64,000 bases of DNA from Rotaria socialis (Eukaryota; Rotifera; Eurotatoria; Philodinida; Philodinidae), in contig CAJNYU010002220.1 in the NCBI GenBank assembly GCA_905331475.1, forward strand, positions 288,026 to 352,025, read 5' to 3'. How positions within the stretch are numbered: the stretch's first letter is position 1; every line of letters starts with the position of its first letter. Made by a program: the position numbers and the translations under genes. Shown here one piece after another: positions 35,911 to 47,831 of this stretch. The notes under the pieces were generated by a model. The model did no database searches and was not told where the DNA came from. It saw nothing but the letters and a program-made list of their open reading frames with translations.

Positions 35911-38846
35911 TTATGATACTTCATTTTGTTCTTGGTCATCTTCATCTTCTCGAACAAGAATAATTGCTTCAGTAGCTAATCGAACAATTAGAGGACCTAG
36001 AAGAGCCCCCCATGCTCCTAATAATTCTAGTCCACCGAAAATTGTTAATAATAACAATAGAGTTGACATTTGTAATGAACCCATTTTTGAAAAAAATGGT
36101 CGAAGTAAATTATCAACAGATCCAATAGCTAAAACTCCGACAACAATCATAATGACTGCTTTGAAGTAGGCTTGTTGAATAAAAAGACCAATAGTTATCG
36201 GAATCCAAACAATAGCTGTGCCGAGTATAGGAATTAATGAACAAAAACCAGTTAAAACACCAAGCGCATACCAACGGGGAATTTGTAAACATAAATAAGC
36301 AATAGCAGCAACAATTCCTTGGACAGCACACGTTAAACATACACCAATTAAAAGGCCACGTCCTGTTTCTTGAAAAGCATTTTTAAGACGATTCATGTGT
36401 TTTGCAGATAATGGACCATGTGCTACTGTCCATGCCCAAAGTTCAATACCATTTAACAAAAATGTGTATGTCGATACCAAAAATATTAATATACCAACGA
36501 TGAACTAAAACAAAGAAAGTTAAATTTGAATTAATCCATATATTGATTTTCATCAATTTACTTGTACTGTAGCTCCAGCAACAGTTGACAAAACTGATAA
36601 AGCTTTTCCACCAAATAATTGTACAACGTCTGTGATTGCATCTCGTTGAATCAAAAAACGCTCTAGTATATTAAATGTCGCATTTTTTCCACCTTTTATA
36701 AAATCAATAAAACTTTCATTTGTAGAGTTTAATGATGATGACTCTTTTGAATTATTATGATCATTCTTATTCATTGGAGGTACAAGGAGATTTATTGCAT
36801 TGCGAGCTGTTGTTGAATTCGATAGATTTGCAACGAAATCAAGTGTTGAACCAGTTAACGCAATTATTATTAATATAATGGGTAATATCACAACAATGAC
36901 AAGAAAAACCAGTAAAAATGCAGCTATTGCCGAACGAGAACTTTTTTCCCGACATCGATTCATTAAAGGCCTAAAAATAATTTATGTAAATATTTAAACG
37001 TTATATTAACATATGAAATTCATCAATACTACCTAGCAAGAGACTTTGTTTGTTTATCTCATAGAACAAATCAATCAGATAGATTGGAGAAATTCAAAAG
37101 CATCGCAACGCTTTCTCGATATGATACAACTATTTAGTTTTGATGTATACATCCTATTTATTCTCGTTGAAAAATATCTTAGTTAATAAAGAATTCTTTA
37201 TAGTATTTTGTTTATATTAAAGTACTAATCATACAGTTTTCTTTGAAATAATATGCATACTTTTATTATTTTCATTTCCATTCTTGAAATCTTAAATTTT
37301 TTACTAGGAGAATTCTGTTTGTTCGTTCTAAATTAAATTTAAGAAATAAATCATTTAGAAATGACAGTGTATAGGAGAAAAAAGCCATTGCTAAATCAAT
37401 GTAAACAGTTAAGTAAAACACGTCATTTTCATAAAATTTTTCGAATAGCTGTAAGTTATTCTCTAATATCAAAATTCATTAATTACTAGAATTAAAACTA
37501 ATTAAAATGAATCTCATGTCTATAACATTGAATTTATGAATTTTATCGCGCAAAATCTAAGATCATATTGATCGAACTGTTGGGAATCTTTATAAATTTT
37601 AGCTTCTAGTAATTTTCTATAGAAATCTAAATTTAAAAATACTTTCAAGGAACATTTATAATCCAATCAAACATGCCAACTGCTTTTCATTAATTCTAAT
37701 TAAACTAATTGAAAGTTAAAAGTTTCTTGAGCGTAGAATTAGAAAGTAATACAAACTTTTAAATATTGAGAATCATTCTCAAGGATTAAAATTTACATTA
37801 GCTCAGTCTATTGAGGCAAATAGTTTGAACACTTATGTAAGTTAGTTCTAATTCTAATCAAATATTAATCTTGAATAATATTGAAAATTATCAAATGCTC
37901 AACTAATCACTACTCTACAATAGTTATTTTGAAGATAAAATTTCTTTATTTTTAAATAATTTTAATAAACTACTAAAATTCTTAAAAAAAAACACTTAAG
38001 GAAAGAAAACATCATATTTAAATTAGTACCAACTAATTGAATATTCAAAAGTATCTATTACTCGAAGCACGTAAACATTTCCTACTCACCTACTTTCTAT
38101 TTAATCACTCGTAACTTTCCGATGTAGAAGAGAATGTCGACAATTTTCTTGTTAATAATAACAAAGAACGAATGATTTTTAAACAATTCACCGAAATGCT
38201 CAATTTTAAAAAAGTCTTCAAATAAGATTATCGCATTTTTAATTGTTTTAAAAATTATTGTTAATAATTTTATGAAAAAAAAGTGTTTCCATCGAAAAAA
38301 AGTTCTTCCTTAATACAGATCAATAAGATATACTTCAATTGATGTAAAATTTATATTTTGAAATGGTTTTGATCGATTGCATTTTTAGGAATTTGAAACT
38401 TATATTTGATTCTGTGTTCATTTTTAGTATAGAAATAAAATGTTCTATGAAAAGAAATAACGAGAGTACTAGAAAGTGGTCTTTTAAGAATTCAATTTAA
38501 AATAATTATTGAAATTTTTTTATTTTATTTTTAATTTAACTTACAAATGATTCACGAGCCATTCAAGAAAGGGCCGGCATATACTTGATAACCAAACAGC
38601 AAGAATTAAAATAGAAATATAACGCCATATTATAATTATTGTTCCAAGTGACAAAATAAATGCACACCATCTCATCAGACGTTGTTGAATTAGCATTTTC
38701 CGTGTAAATAACATGTCTGATTTGTTTTTCTTGTTTCGATCGTATTGAGAGGTTGTGATCGACAATGGTGTACTGTCAGTTATCAAATCAATTGTCTCAT
38801 CTGGTGTCACTAATGATGGAGGCAGATTTTTTATTTCATTAGTCAT
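35911..38846 (-). CDS. AI-2E family membrane transporter, bacterial-like
   Basis: Three exons, 38846-38545, 36970-36562 and 36504-35911, sum to 434 residues from MTNEIKNLPPSLVTPDETID. After an N-terminal polar stretch of about 55 residues come two hydrophobic helices (CAFILSLGTIIIIWRYISIL), then AAFLLVFLVIVVILPIILII, an Asn/Ser-rich loop, and the conserved C-terminal half: RGLLIGVCLTCAVQGIVAAI, FCSLIPILGTAIVWIPITIG, AIGSVDNLLRPFF and LLLLLTIFGGLELLGAWGAL. This arrangement is that of PF01594, which includes bacterial AI-2E/YdiK-type permeases and the larger animal TMEM245. The size is that of bacterial members, which together with the host suggests acquisition by transfer followed by intron gain. 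The substrate is unknown. In-frame sequence continues upstream of the chosen Met without another ATG, so a further 5' exon is possible. Confidence 0.88.
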
Positions 38847-39624
38847 AGTTCCCCGTGTTTGAAATGGACGAGTGTTATTTTCACAAACTCGTTCGCGCAG
38901 ATGCTGATGTTTTACTCTCGTACTTCTAAGCTGTTTCTTTTTCTCGGTTTTTTGTTGTGACACGGCAAAGAAAAGAAGAGAAAAAAAGACGATGCAATGT
39001 TGTTCGGGGAAAAAAAAATGAATTGACTGTTTGGTGAATGTTGGTACCAGTCTGATCTATATAGAAACAGACAGAACGAAAGAACGTCGATTGACACAAC
39101 ATTGACAAAACTATATCTATTTTTCATAGAACTTAGTCATTCGAGTGCGTGATAATAAAGAAAAAGAAATGTGATCAATATATTATTATTACTATTATTA
39201 AACTCGATATGCAAGTCAATAATAACATATTCTTGTTAAATCAGCAAGGAACATTCATCATATTCATCATTTCTATGATTATTTTAGTAAATGCACAATG
39301 TTGAAAGATAAAAAATAAAGATTCGTTTACTAAAACGTCAACGATATACGATGATTCGAAAATGTTATTATTCATTTACATAAACGAAAAGACATTTTTT
39401 CCCAAAAAATCAAAACTAAAGCTTTTAAAAAAGAAAAAAGAAAACTTTTTTAACCAGTGAAGAATTGTTTTCTTCATCATCTATTTCTAACTAGCAAATG
39501 TCACACCTTAAAAGTTTCTTCTGAGTAAATATTTACTGTGTTCAAAAACAAAAAGATGTAAAACATGCAAAACAAAACAAAAGCTTCTGAAAATACGACT
39601 GTCAAATATTTGTATTATTGAATC

Positions 39625-41515
39625 TTACACATAAACAGGAACATGTTCGAAATATTTTCGTTTTCTATACTTTACAAGACAAAATATAATACTAGAAACG
39701 ATGATAATCAAAAGTAAAACAACAATACTACAAAACAAGATTGATGTCCAAGAAAATAATTTGTTTCTTCTAGATTTTGATAGATCATTTTTGTCTTCAT
39801 CGATTGAATATAAACTATCATGAGAATGTTGAACATTTATGAAAGGTGATACTGTTGATTGTCTAATATAAAGCAAAGACATTTTTGTTTTGCTAATCTT
39901 TTTCCTGTTTTCATTTTATTTACCTTCGATTAAAATTTGTCTGTCGATCAATTGTTTGATTAACAAGAAAATGAATCATATCAATGTCCATTGAATCAGA
40001 AAATACATCAATGGACGGTAAATCATGATCCGCATGATTGAAATGATTCATTAGTTGATTTTCATTTGTAAATAATGGAAATTTTTTACGAAAATATTCA
40101 CTAATTACAGAACAATCACTGAAACGACATTTTTTCGTACATAATAAATTATCGCTAGAATAATCATTTGATTTTCTATTTAATTGAATATCAATAAGTA
40201 TAAGTCGAGTACAATCGCATTCAGTCAGATTATTGATTCGAGGAAGAATTATATTTAACTGACGTTGATAATTATTATGAATAAAATCAATTAAATAACA
40301 ACGAGAATCAGTTGTCATTTCAGATAAGTTGACCTCAGATAAATCAAAATGTTTTAAATGATTCTCTAGTGCATATAACACTTGAAAATTTATTCGACGA
40401 AGACGAGAACCTAATTTTAAATTGTTAATCTGGTGCGAAGCTAACAGTGTTCGCTCATGTAAATGTTCGATATCTAATGTTAAAGAATCTAATGATGGAA
40501 TAAATTTATCAATTGATACTTCAAAATGCGGCTTAATTAATTCTAATCCACGTAAATTAGTATATAAAGGAATAAATGAATTGAGATTCATGGAATAAGC
40601 TTCCATTGAATAAATATTATACGAATAAACAGAAAAATAATATGGAAATGAATTTGAATCGATAGTATCAACATGACGATGAAGTGTCAATGATCGAACA
40701 AGACCTTTAAATACGCTTCTTAGATAATGCGGACCAGGAGGAATAATTGATCCATGGAAATGAAGTTCACCAATATTTGTATTATTGAAAACATATTCAA
40801 ATGGAAACGATGATGAAAAAAGATCTTCCTTTGTGTAACTATATATATTTAAATGAGAAACCGTTAAGCCAGAAAAACAATTTTCAGAAAATTTGAATTG
40901 ATCATGGCTATCAGTGAGATTGTTTTCACCGGACACAATCTAAGTATGATTATTTATGAGAAAGAGAGAGAGAGAGAGAGAGAGAAACAAACACAAATAT
41001 ATTGCAAAAAAACTTACTTCAGCATCATTAGTTGTTATTGGAATAAAATGTAGCCATAAATGCTTCTTATAATGTTTTCTTTGAAAGATATTTGAACTTA
41101 TCGAATATTTATTCAATGTAATATGAGTAAAGCCAATAAATCGAATGGATAGTTCTACATCTACATCGGCATTCGTTTGAGAATATAATATTGATAGAGA
41201 ATCAAATTGATTTGAACGAATTTCAACTTGATTTTTAAGAAAAAATTCTATTGAAATTGTACGAAAACGTTTTTGATTTTGAAAATCAAATCCAAATGGT
41301 GACTTAAAAGTTTCTTCATTCAACGAATTACCTTGACAATATAAATGCGAATAAGTTTTTAAAGGTAACGTGAAATTTAAATCGAAATTCGATTGAAAAC
41401 AAGAACAGTTTAATGATAGAAAAATTGAGCAAGATGTTGCACTATTTTTTACTGGATAAATAACTATTAATGCAATTATATTTAATATAATGGAATTGAA
41501 TATGCCGATGTACAT
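39625..41515 (-). CDS. Single-pass membrane protein with probable leucine-rich ectodomain
   Basis: Three exons, 41515-41018, 40939-39924 and 39862-39625, sum to 583 residues. It begins with a signal peptide (MYIGIFNSIILNIIALIVIY), followed by a Cys-containing cap (SLNCSCFQ, LYCQGN). The middle has repeated leucine-rich strands (NLRGLELIKPHFEV, SLDSLTLDIEHLHE, NLKLGSRLRRINFQ) with many N-glycosylation sites (NNTN, NLSE, NLTE). A C-terminal cysteine cap follows (ECDCTRL, LCTKKCRFSDCS). Near the C-terminus a strongly hydrophobic helix (SILFCSIVVLLLIIIVSSII) precedes a short basic tail (YRKRKYFEHVPVYV). The layout is that of animal LRR receptors or adhesion proteins; the ligand is unknown. An (AG)n microsatellite lies in the first intron. 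Confidence 0.8.
40963..40985. repeat. (AG)n microsatellite
   Basis: About eleven AG units inside the first intron of the membrane protein gene, on its non-template side close to the acceptor. Confidence 0.9.
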
Positions 41516-43686
41516 CTTAAATAGGTAAATAACTTAAATAAGGATCTATCTTGAACAATGTGATACGATCTTGAGAAAAAAAAACACAGAAAAAATTCCT
41601 ATGTAAGTCAACTTTGAAGTAGGATAAATTGAGATTTACTTTCCATTAGATGGTATTAATTTTAATAGTTTTCTTTGTTTCAACGAAAGAAATCCACATT
41701 AAAATTTGTAGATGCAATCTATTATCAAAATAATCTCACATGTTCAACAAAATAAATGTAGTTATTCTATACTTAATTTACAGTTGTCCAAAAATTATTT
41801 TTTGTAGTGTATGCATAAAATTATCATTTCTTTTGTGTACCATACTAAATAATCTGAATATGCAAATGGCGATCTCGAGATTGATAAAAAATATTCTGGT
41901 AAATAATTACAGAAAACAATCATCACCTAAACAGAACAAGGTCTCGCTTTATCAACGGAAATCAAGGCAAGTGTAAAAAAAAGATTATTATCTCTAGACA
42001 TTTTTTGTTTCTTTATCTTTTCGTATATTTCTTTGATATACTTCGACTATCGACTTTATTTTAAATTTACATGGAGATGATCTAATAAAAAATATAAATG
42101 AATAATAGGAAAATTTCTAGCGTATTCTTTTAAATAATTTATTAAATGTAGATTTATTCAATCGAATCTATTGAAGTCTCTCATAGATAGTAGAACATCA
42201 GGCTTTTTTCTCATCTAGAAAATATTCTTTCTTTTAATCAAATAAGATTTCTATGGATATCAGTTATGATTAACCCATATTTTTCGCTTTTATTGTCTAC
42301 TTTTATTCATCATATTGAGTGATAATATTTTATATTCAGAAAAAAAATCAATAGTTTTTACCTTATACATAAAATTATCTGATCATTATAACGCGTAAAA
42401 ATGTTCCATAAATGGCTTCAAATAAATAGTTTAATCCAATACAATATTGTTATTACATCATAAAATACATCGACGGATGATTTCATTCTGCTAGAGAGAT
42501 AAAAAATAATGAAAATAAAAACAAAAATTTTTCAGTGTGCATTCAGTCGTGCAACATCATCGTAGAGTCATTTATGCAAGTTTTGTATAAATAAATGCAT
42601 CTACACAAAGACTAGAAGGTCGCATCTCAATATTCTGCTCGTTCGTCACTCTCATAGTAATTTTATGATCATTACCATGTGAGAAAAGAAAAAACGGATC
42701 GACGATTTTTTAAAATACAAGAGAAAGAAAAATTTACATCTCTTCTTCGAATACTGCGAAGCAAATTATCAGCAATTATATCAAAGTAAAATATTTTGTT
42801 TCGTTTTCCATTTTATGGTCTCTATCTAAAATCGTCTTAAAAAACATAAAAACTAACTTTCCAGCGTCTTGTCTTAATAAAGATGACGCATAAAATTGGA
42901 ATAAATTCTTTCATAGTCTCTCTTAAATATTGGCTGACTCAAGGCTGATACACACTCGTTTTTCTTTTCTTTTTGTAACTTTTAAACGACACGTGTTCTT
43001 CCAGTCGGGAACGACAAAAAAGAAGAAAAAAGACTAAGGACCAAGCTGCTATTTGTGCATGTGTCGCCTGTGCACGTGCATTAAATAATCTCTCGTAAAC
43101 GTTGCCAAGTACTGTTCTTTAACCGACTAACAAAATAAAAAAATTTAGTGTTCTATTTGTTGATACTTCTTTTCTGTCGCGTTACTTGTTCTTTAACGAG
43201 AAGAAAAAAAGCCACGAAGAGAAATAATGAATGAATGTTGTCGATGTGGTCTAGATTTCTCTGAGGTCAACTATCAATATCTTCAAACAGTAACCATATG
43301 AGCAAATGTTTACTGCAAAGTGAAAAGCATATTTGACTAAGAATCGTTCATGAAGCTTAATAAAATATTAACTTGAAGTTCTATTCCATGTAAACGAGTC
43401 GAAATAATAAAAAACAAAAGGTTTTCTTAACGACTAAATTGAAATCATCAATTGAAAGAATCAATCAGTACAAGCATATTCAATCAATTTCTAATGAATA
43501 GCGAATCTCTCAACAGCATGTTGTCGTTATCTTTTATATTGTTAAATGAATGGTAAGTAATCAACTATTTTCTTTCACCGTATATTACATAGCGATGTCA
43601 AATGACGAAATTATCAAATGTGATTAAAGACGTGATTATACGATATTCATCTATAAAAGAGATGAACAAATTTGTAGCTCATTAGA
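41516..43686. other. Intergenic stretch with no recognised gene
   Basis: Divergent 2.2 kb region between the membrane protein gene and the 137-residue gene. A 78-codon hydrophobic frame at 41740-41976 is not supported. Promoters of both neighbours probably lie here. Confidence 0.5.
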
Positions 43687-44100
43687 ATGAATACAGAAAT
43701 GATGCAACCAGCAGATTATCGTCTTGTACGTTCTCGTATAGAAGCTGGAATAATGATGCCAATCAAACGACATGCCTTTCCGAATACAATCGATGTTTAT
43801 TTTTCTTCCTGGTTATATGGTCAAAGAAAATCAACTGAACAAATACCTGTTAATTTATGCCGATTCGGGCCTTGTCTGATATGTTCGAATGGCAATTTAA
43901 AATGTGAGGAGTTTTCATTACTAACCGTAGATTTAAATTCGTTTTTACAATGTCTACCTTGTTTGAATAATGACGAACTGTCAATACTTTATTCGTTGCT
44001 TGACGGCGATCAACAATCATATCAATATGCTATTCGACAGCAATATCAAGATTATAAACAATTGCTATTAGGAGTTTTAAGTCGAAAACGTAATGATTAG
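43687..44100 (+). CDS. Unknown single-exon protein, 137 residues
   Basis: An intronless frame from MNTEMMQPADYRLVRSRIEA to LGVLSRKRND shows the same codon preference as the spliced genes and an even amino-acid composition, so it is very likely expressed. It has a cysteine cluster in the middle (NLCRFGPCLICSNGNLKCEE) and an acidic helical C-terminus (LNNDELSILYSLLDGDQQSY). No family was recognised. It lies 75 bp upstream of a tRNA gene on the same strand, but the two are transcribed by different polymerases. Confidence 0.65.
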   Translation: MNTEMMQPADYRLVRSRIEAGIMMPIKRHAFPNTIDVYFSSWLYGQRKSTEQIPVNLCRFGPCLICSNGNLKCEEFSLLTVDLNSFLQCLPCLNNDELSILYSLLDGDQQSYQYAIRQQYQDYKQLLLGVLSRKRND

Positions 44101-44175
44101 TATGATCTTGTTTAATGTATTCTATGGAAATATGTAGCGACTATTATTTTAATATAAAATAATGAATCAATTGAC

Positions 44176-44247
44176 GGTTCTATAGTCTAGTGGTTAGGAC
44201 ATTGGATTCTGACTCCAGTAACCCCTGTTCAAATCAGGGTAGAACCT
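44176..44247 (+). tRNA. tRNA-Gln(CTG)
   Basis: The 72-base sequence folds as a cloverleaf: acceptor GGTTCTA/TAGAACC, a D arm containing the A box TAGTCTAGTGG, an anticodon stem TTGGA/TCCAG with loop TTCTGAC (anticodon CTG), and a T arm CCCTG-TTCAAAT-CAGGG. The anticodon reads CAG, glutamine, and the overall sequence closely matches animal tRNA-Gln. There is no intron. CCA is not encoded, as expected in eukaryotes. Confidence 0.95.
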
Positions 44248-44251
44248 TCTA

Positions 44252-44259
44252 TTTTTTTT
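44252..44259 (+). terminator. RNA polymerase III terminator of the tRNA-Gln gene
   Basis: A run of eight T residues starts five bases after the tRNA 3' end, the usual Pol III stop signal. Confidence 0.85.
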
Positions 44260-44406
44260 CTACAAAACTTTATATGTAATTTTTTAATTGATTTCCATTC
44301 AAATTGAAAGCTGTCACTTATGTGTTATTGTGGAATAACACAAATTGCATGATGAGAACGTGTGATGTATAAAAGGTAACTGTTAACATCAGGAAGTTGT
44401 CTTCTT

Positions 44407-44815
44407 TTATTTACAATGAACTGATGTAAAATTATTTAATCGATCATTAAGTACACTAATATTTATGTACAAGCTGAATAACTTGTATTTTAATAATTCT
44501 ACTAACACTTCAATGTTTTGTTCTGTTGGATTATTTTTGGTTGCAACAGCGCGCATAACTAGTATTCCATTAAATATAGAATAACTAACTTTTATGTCTT
44601 CATCATCACAAATTACTTTATGACAAATTGAATTCATACAAGAATTGCATGCATACATGCGGAAAACATACTGTTTCCCATTGATTACTTGTAGGTTCGT
44701 TAAATCGATTTTGCATTTGTTTTATTGAATTGAGTGATTGATCCCAATGAAATAGCAATAGTGAATGAAAACGCTCCAATGTCTATATAATTGGGATGAG
44801 ATAATCCGATCTATA
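44407..44815 (-). pseudogene. Coding-like region with a frame conflict
   Basis: After an acceptor-like ATTATATAG at about 44790, one frame reads LERFHSLLLFHWDQSLNSIK and NEPTSNQWETV. About 100 bases later coding character switches to another frame reading VINGKQYVFRMYACNSCMNS and NGILVMRAVATKNNPTEQ, ending at 44407. No GT-AG pair was found to reconcile the two, so either a frameshift broke the gene, an intron was missed, or only the second frame (from Met 44658, 83 residues) is used. No family was recognised. Confidence 0.35.
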
Positions 44816-44925
44816 AATTTAAAAGAACTCTTTGTTTTCTTCTGTATTGATCTGCATCGAAAGAAGATATCCTATAAGTTGTTATCCGATTATTAGCTTT
44901 TTTCATTGCTGAAAAGCTCAATAGG

Positions 44926-45066
44926 TCACTCATACTCAGTGCTGAGAGCAACAGCAGGTAAACGAAGTCCTTTGAAATCTTGATACAAAGGATTAACTGG
45001 AGAAAAGAATGATCTTGTTGATATTAAATAGAACGCTTACTGATAATTCTTTTCGACTTCTTTTTT
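44926..45066 (-). CDS. Possible terminal exons of an unknown gene
   Basis: A 26-base micro-exon (45066-45041) with a GTAAGC donor can splice to 44996-44926, giving KKSKRIIINPLYQDFKGLRL and a final VALSTEYE before TGA. The basic stretch followed by a short Tyr-containing tail resembles the cytoplasmic end of a membrane protein. Upstream exons were not found, so this is tentative. Confidence 0.3.
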
Positions 45067-45588
45067 CTAGATCATTATTTTACTTTCTTAAAGTGTGCAG
45101 ATTAGTTTATTATATGAATCACTTGTACAAAATAAAAAGCAGTATAGATGCAGGAGAATATATCTGAATTAAGCGAACAAACGATTTGATCAATACAAAA
45201 TTTTAGATTGTATTTTCTAGTGAATGTTATACTTTTCACGGTAAAAAGTCTGTTTGAAAAATCTGCTTAAAAAATCTTCTTATTGCGTTTTACTAAATCA
45301 TCAACTGTTCAGACTGCACATCTTTGACTTTGTTCGATTCCGTTGTTATTTATCTTTGTCACTTAGCCGTCTATTCATTTTAAGTTTAAAGTTCTTTCAC
45401 ACACATACAGTTCCATTCCAGTGAAATGTGTTTCACTAATTCGAACAAGGTATGTATTCGGCGCGAATGTAATTTTATTTACGAAGGTTCAAAGCTGTAG
45501 ATAGTCTATCATGCATCAGGCATTTTACTTTACTTGAGACAATATATGTTCCACGTTTAAGATATTTTTGTTTTTGAACTAAACAATG

Positions 45589-45940
45589 GCGGGCCCAGAT
45601 GAATGAATCCGATCGGATCTTATGCAATCTGACGAGCCGACAAAGTCCCATGAGATTCCGGATTGAGCAACCACTAACGGATCCCTAGTGTTGGAATCCG
45701 ATGAACATTCGACTCAATCCAACAACTGAATTCGATAGGAATTTTAGAAGTCGGATTCCAACGAGATCCTAAGGAAACCTATCGGGTTTTCACTGGTTCC
45801 TGCAAGAATCGATCGGATTCCAAAACTTGGGATCCGTGAGTGGGTTCGAAACCAGGATTTGTTTAGAATCCTGTAGGAACCGATCGAGTTCGGTTGGATC
45901 CAGGTACCGAATTGTTCGTCTTGGGGGATCATCACGCCAA
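45589..45940. mobile_element. Fold-back element of about 350 bp
   Basis: The stretch is clearly richer in G and C than its surroundings. The arm at 45672-45701 and the inverted arm at 45813-45842 match at about 27 of 30 positions, and TGGCG/CGCCA words mark the probable outer ends. GATCGGATTCC-type words recur throughout. It codes for nothing recognisable. It ends a few bases before the coding-like exon at about 45941-45976, so it may have inserted into that gene's 5' part. Confidence 0.6.
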
Positions 45941-46335
45941 CTCACCCGAAGGATACTGCGTGAAACAACATCAGAAGTAAGATTGCACATCATATTAAAT
46001 TTATCGATGTGAAAGAAAAAGACATGTAACCTTTAATATTTTAGAATATCGACCCAAAATCACCGAGAGAAGTAGTTGAACTTCAAAATCAACTGGCGTT
46101 TAACAATGCCGACTGGCAAATCCAGGTTGTTCAACTAACAGCAACAGTGGAGCAAATGCAACAAAACAATGAACTATTAAATGATACACTTGCACTTGAA
46201 ATGAACTATACTATTACGACACTGTTTTCTGAAATGACTGGTGCAGTTGAACGTGAACTCAGTGGAAAATACAAAAAACAATCGCAACATACAAAAGGAT
46301 GCAAAATTAAAAAAGCCAAGCTCAACTTATCTTAA
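45941..46335 (+). CDS. Coiled-coil protein, 3' exons
   Basis: An exon ending at 45976 (RQLTRRILRETTSE, donor GTAAGA) splices in phase to 46045-46335. The second exon encodes SPREVVELQNQLAFNNADWQ, a long heptad-like helix (TATVEQMQQNNELLNDTLAL), and a basic tail (SQHTKGCKIKKAKLNLS). The helix suggests oligomerisation; no family was recognised. The 5' part runs directly into the fold-back element, so the gene start is lost or displaced and the gene may not be functional. Confidence 0.5.
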
Positions 46336-46502
46336 ATTTGGCTTATACTCAACTTCATTAATTATACGCTATCATTTATATCTATGTTAGGATATTACTT
46401 CTTGGCTTTGTTTAAATTTACTTGTACTTATTGTGCCGATATTGATTGCACGCTTCGATGATTCTCCTTCCTCTTCCTTCTGTTCTCTTTCCATTGGTGT
46501 AA

Positions 46503-46600
46503 TATCTCTCTCTCNACGCTAAAATGTGGATACCCAAATTCGGATACCCAAAAGTGGATGCACCTAATGTGGATAGTGTAGTGTGTTTGTGCTAATAAGT
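46503..46600. repeat. CT run, ambiguous base and short repeated GTGGAT words
   Basis: A CTCTCTCTC run is followed by an N at about 46515 and several spaced copies of (A/T)GTGGAT(A/G)C. This looks like unstable or collapsed repeat sequence in the assembly rather than a gene. Confidence 0.4.
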
Positions 46601-46910
46601 CGTTACCGGGTGTAAGGATATTATGACATCACTCTATAATTTGATAGATTCATGTAGCATTTGGATTATGAGAATGTAAGTCTTTTAATATGAGTCTATG
46701 CAATTTCAAAAGAATCTTTTATCTCCACTGAGGCTTACGAAGATATCGACTTCGAATTCGATGATTTCAACTGCTGGATGTCCATTTATATTCGAAGTCA
46801 AAATAGGCAGCTAGTTATGAAAGCCTGCGAATCTTGTCAATACATAAGGAATGTTCGAAATCGCAATGAGTTTTTTCTTTCTGATTCTTTAGAGTGTTAC
46901 TTTCATCTAG

Positions 46911-47831
46911 CCCATGTGATGAAAACCGGACAAAAACCGGCGGTTAATCGCGGTTTTACCGGTCCGGTACCGGCTCCCAAAACCGCGGTAAACTGGTGGT
47001 TTTGTCTGGTAAATCAGCGGTTTTGTTAAATGAACTGCGATAAAATACCGTAAATCGTTAGCTTTTTTTCCCGGTAAACCGCAGCTAACCGACACTGTTG
47101 GAGTCTTGGTCTCAACAATATTTGTTTTAAATTTAAGAATAATTTTTCAGTTAACCTAATTTATTTCACTTACAAATATACATAAAAACAACAAAAAAAT
47201 TATTTTAAAACATAAATATGAAATAATTAATATCAAAAAAAATAAATTTAGCATATTAAAAACTTAACCTAAAGAATGAAATATAAAAAGATTGAATTTA
47301 AAAAAAATGAGAAAAAATAGATCTAAAAATTTACTATTAAAAAATGAATCTGAAATATAAGTGTTAAAAAATAATCTAAAACTTTACTATAAAAAAATGA
47401 ATCTAAAAATATAACACAAAATTTAATTTGAAGTTTTTTTAAACAATAATTCAGAAATTAAATTCAAAATGATCTGAGAACTAAATATAAAAATCAATCC
47501 AAAGAAGAAATCAACATTAAAATATTAATAAATAAATATGTAAAATTATCGGTAAAAACAATTATAAATTGAATCTCTTACTATTTTCTTGACTATTTTG
47601 TCTAACCACGCGAGCAAGTAAAATAAGCGAAAGACTGAAAAGCACATGTATATATACTTACTTCTGCTTTCGTTCTATCTCCATTCGCTTTCGTTTCTTC
47701 ACCAGAAAAACTATCGGTAGACCGTGGTTTACCGGTCAACTTTGTCAACAACCGCGATATCACTTAAAACCGGCGGTTTTCAGAACTACAGCGGTTTACC
47801 GCTAAAACTGATCCGGTTTTTGTAACATGGG
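46911..47831. mobile_element. Non-autonomous hAT (Ac/Ds-like) element, about 920 bp
   Basis: The left end starts CCCATGTGATGAAAACCGGA and the right end, read inverted, starts CCCATGTTACAAAAACCGGA. Inside each end are several CCGGT/ACCGCGG repeats, the subterminal pattern seen in Ac/Ds-type hAT elements. The middle is AT-rich, with decayed repeats of AAAAAATGAATCTAAAAATAT of roughly 60 bp spacing, and has no transposase. A target duplication could not be recognised, so the exact ends are uncertain. Confidence 0.7.

Noticed and set aside
35906..36169. 87-codon plus-strand frame rich in Arg and Asn
   Set aside because: Antisense to the conserved AI-2E C-terminal half.
45744..46012. Open frames on both strands within the fold-back element
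   Set aside because: They result from the stop-poor GC-rich repeat rather than from genes, except for the short exon at the 3' edge (to 45976).
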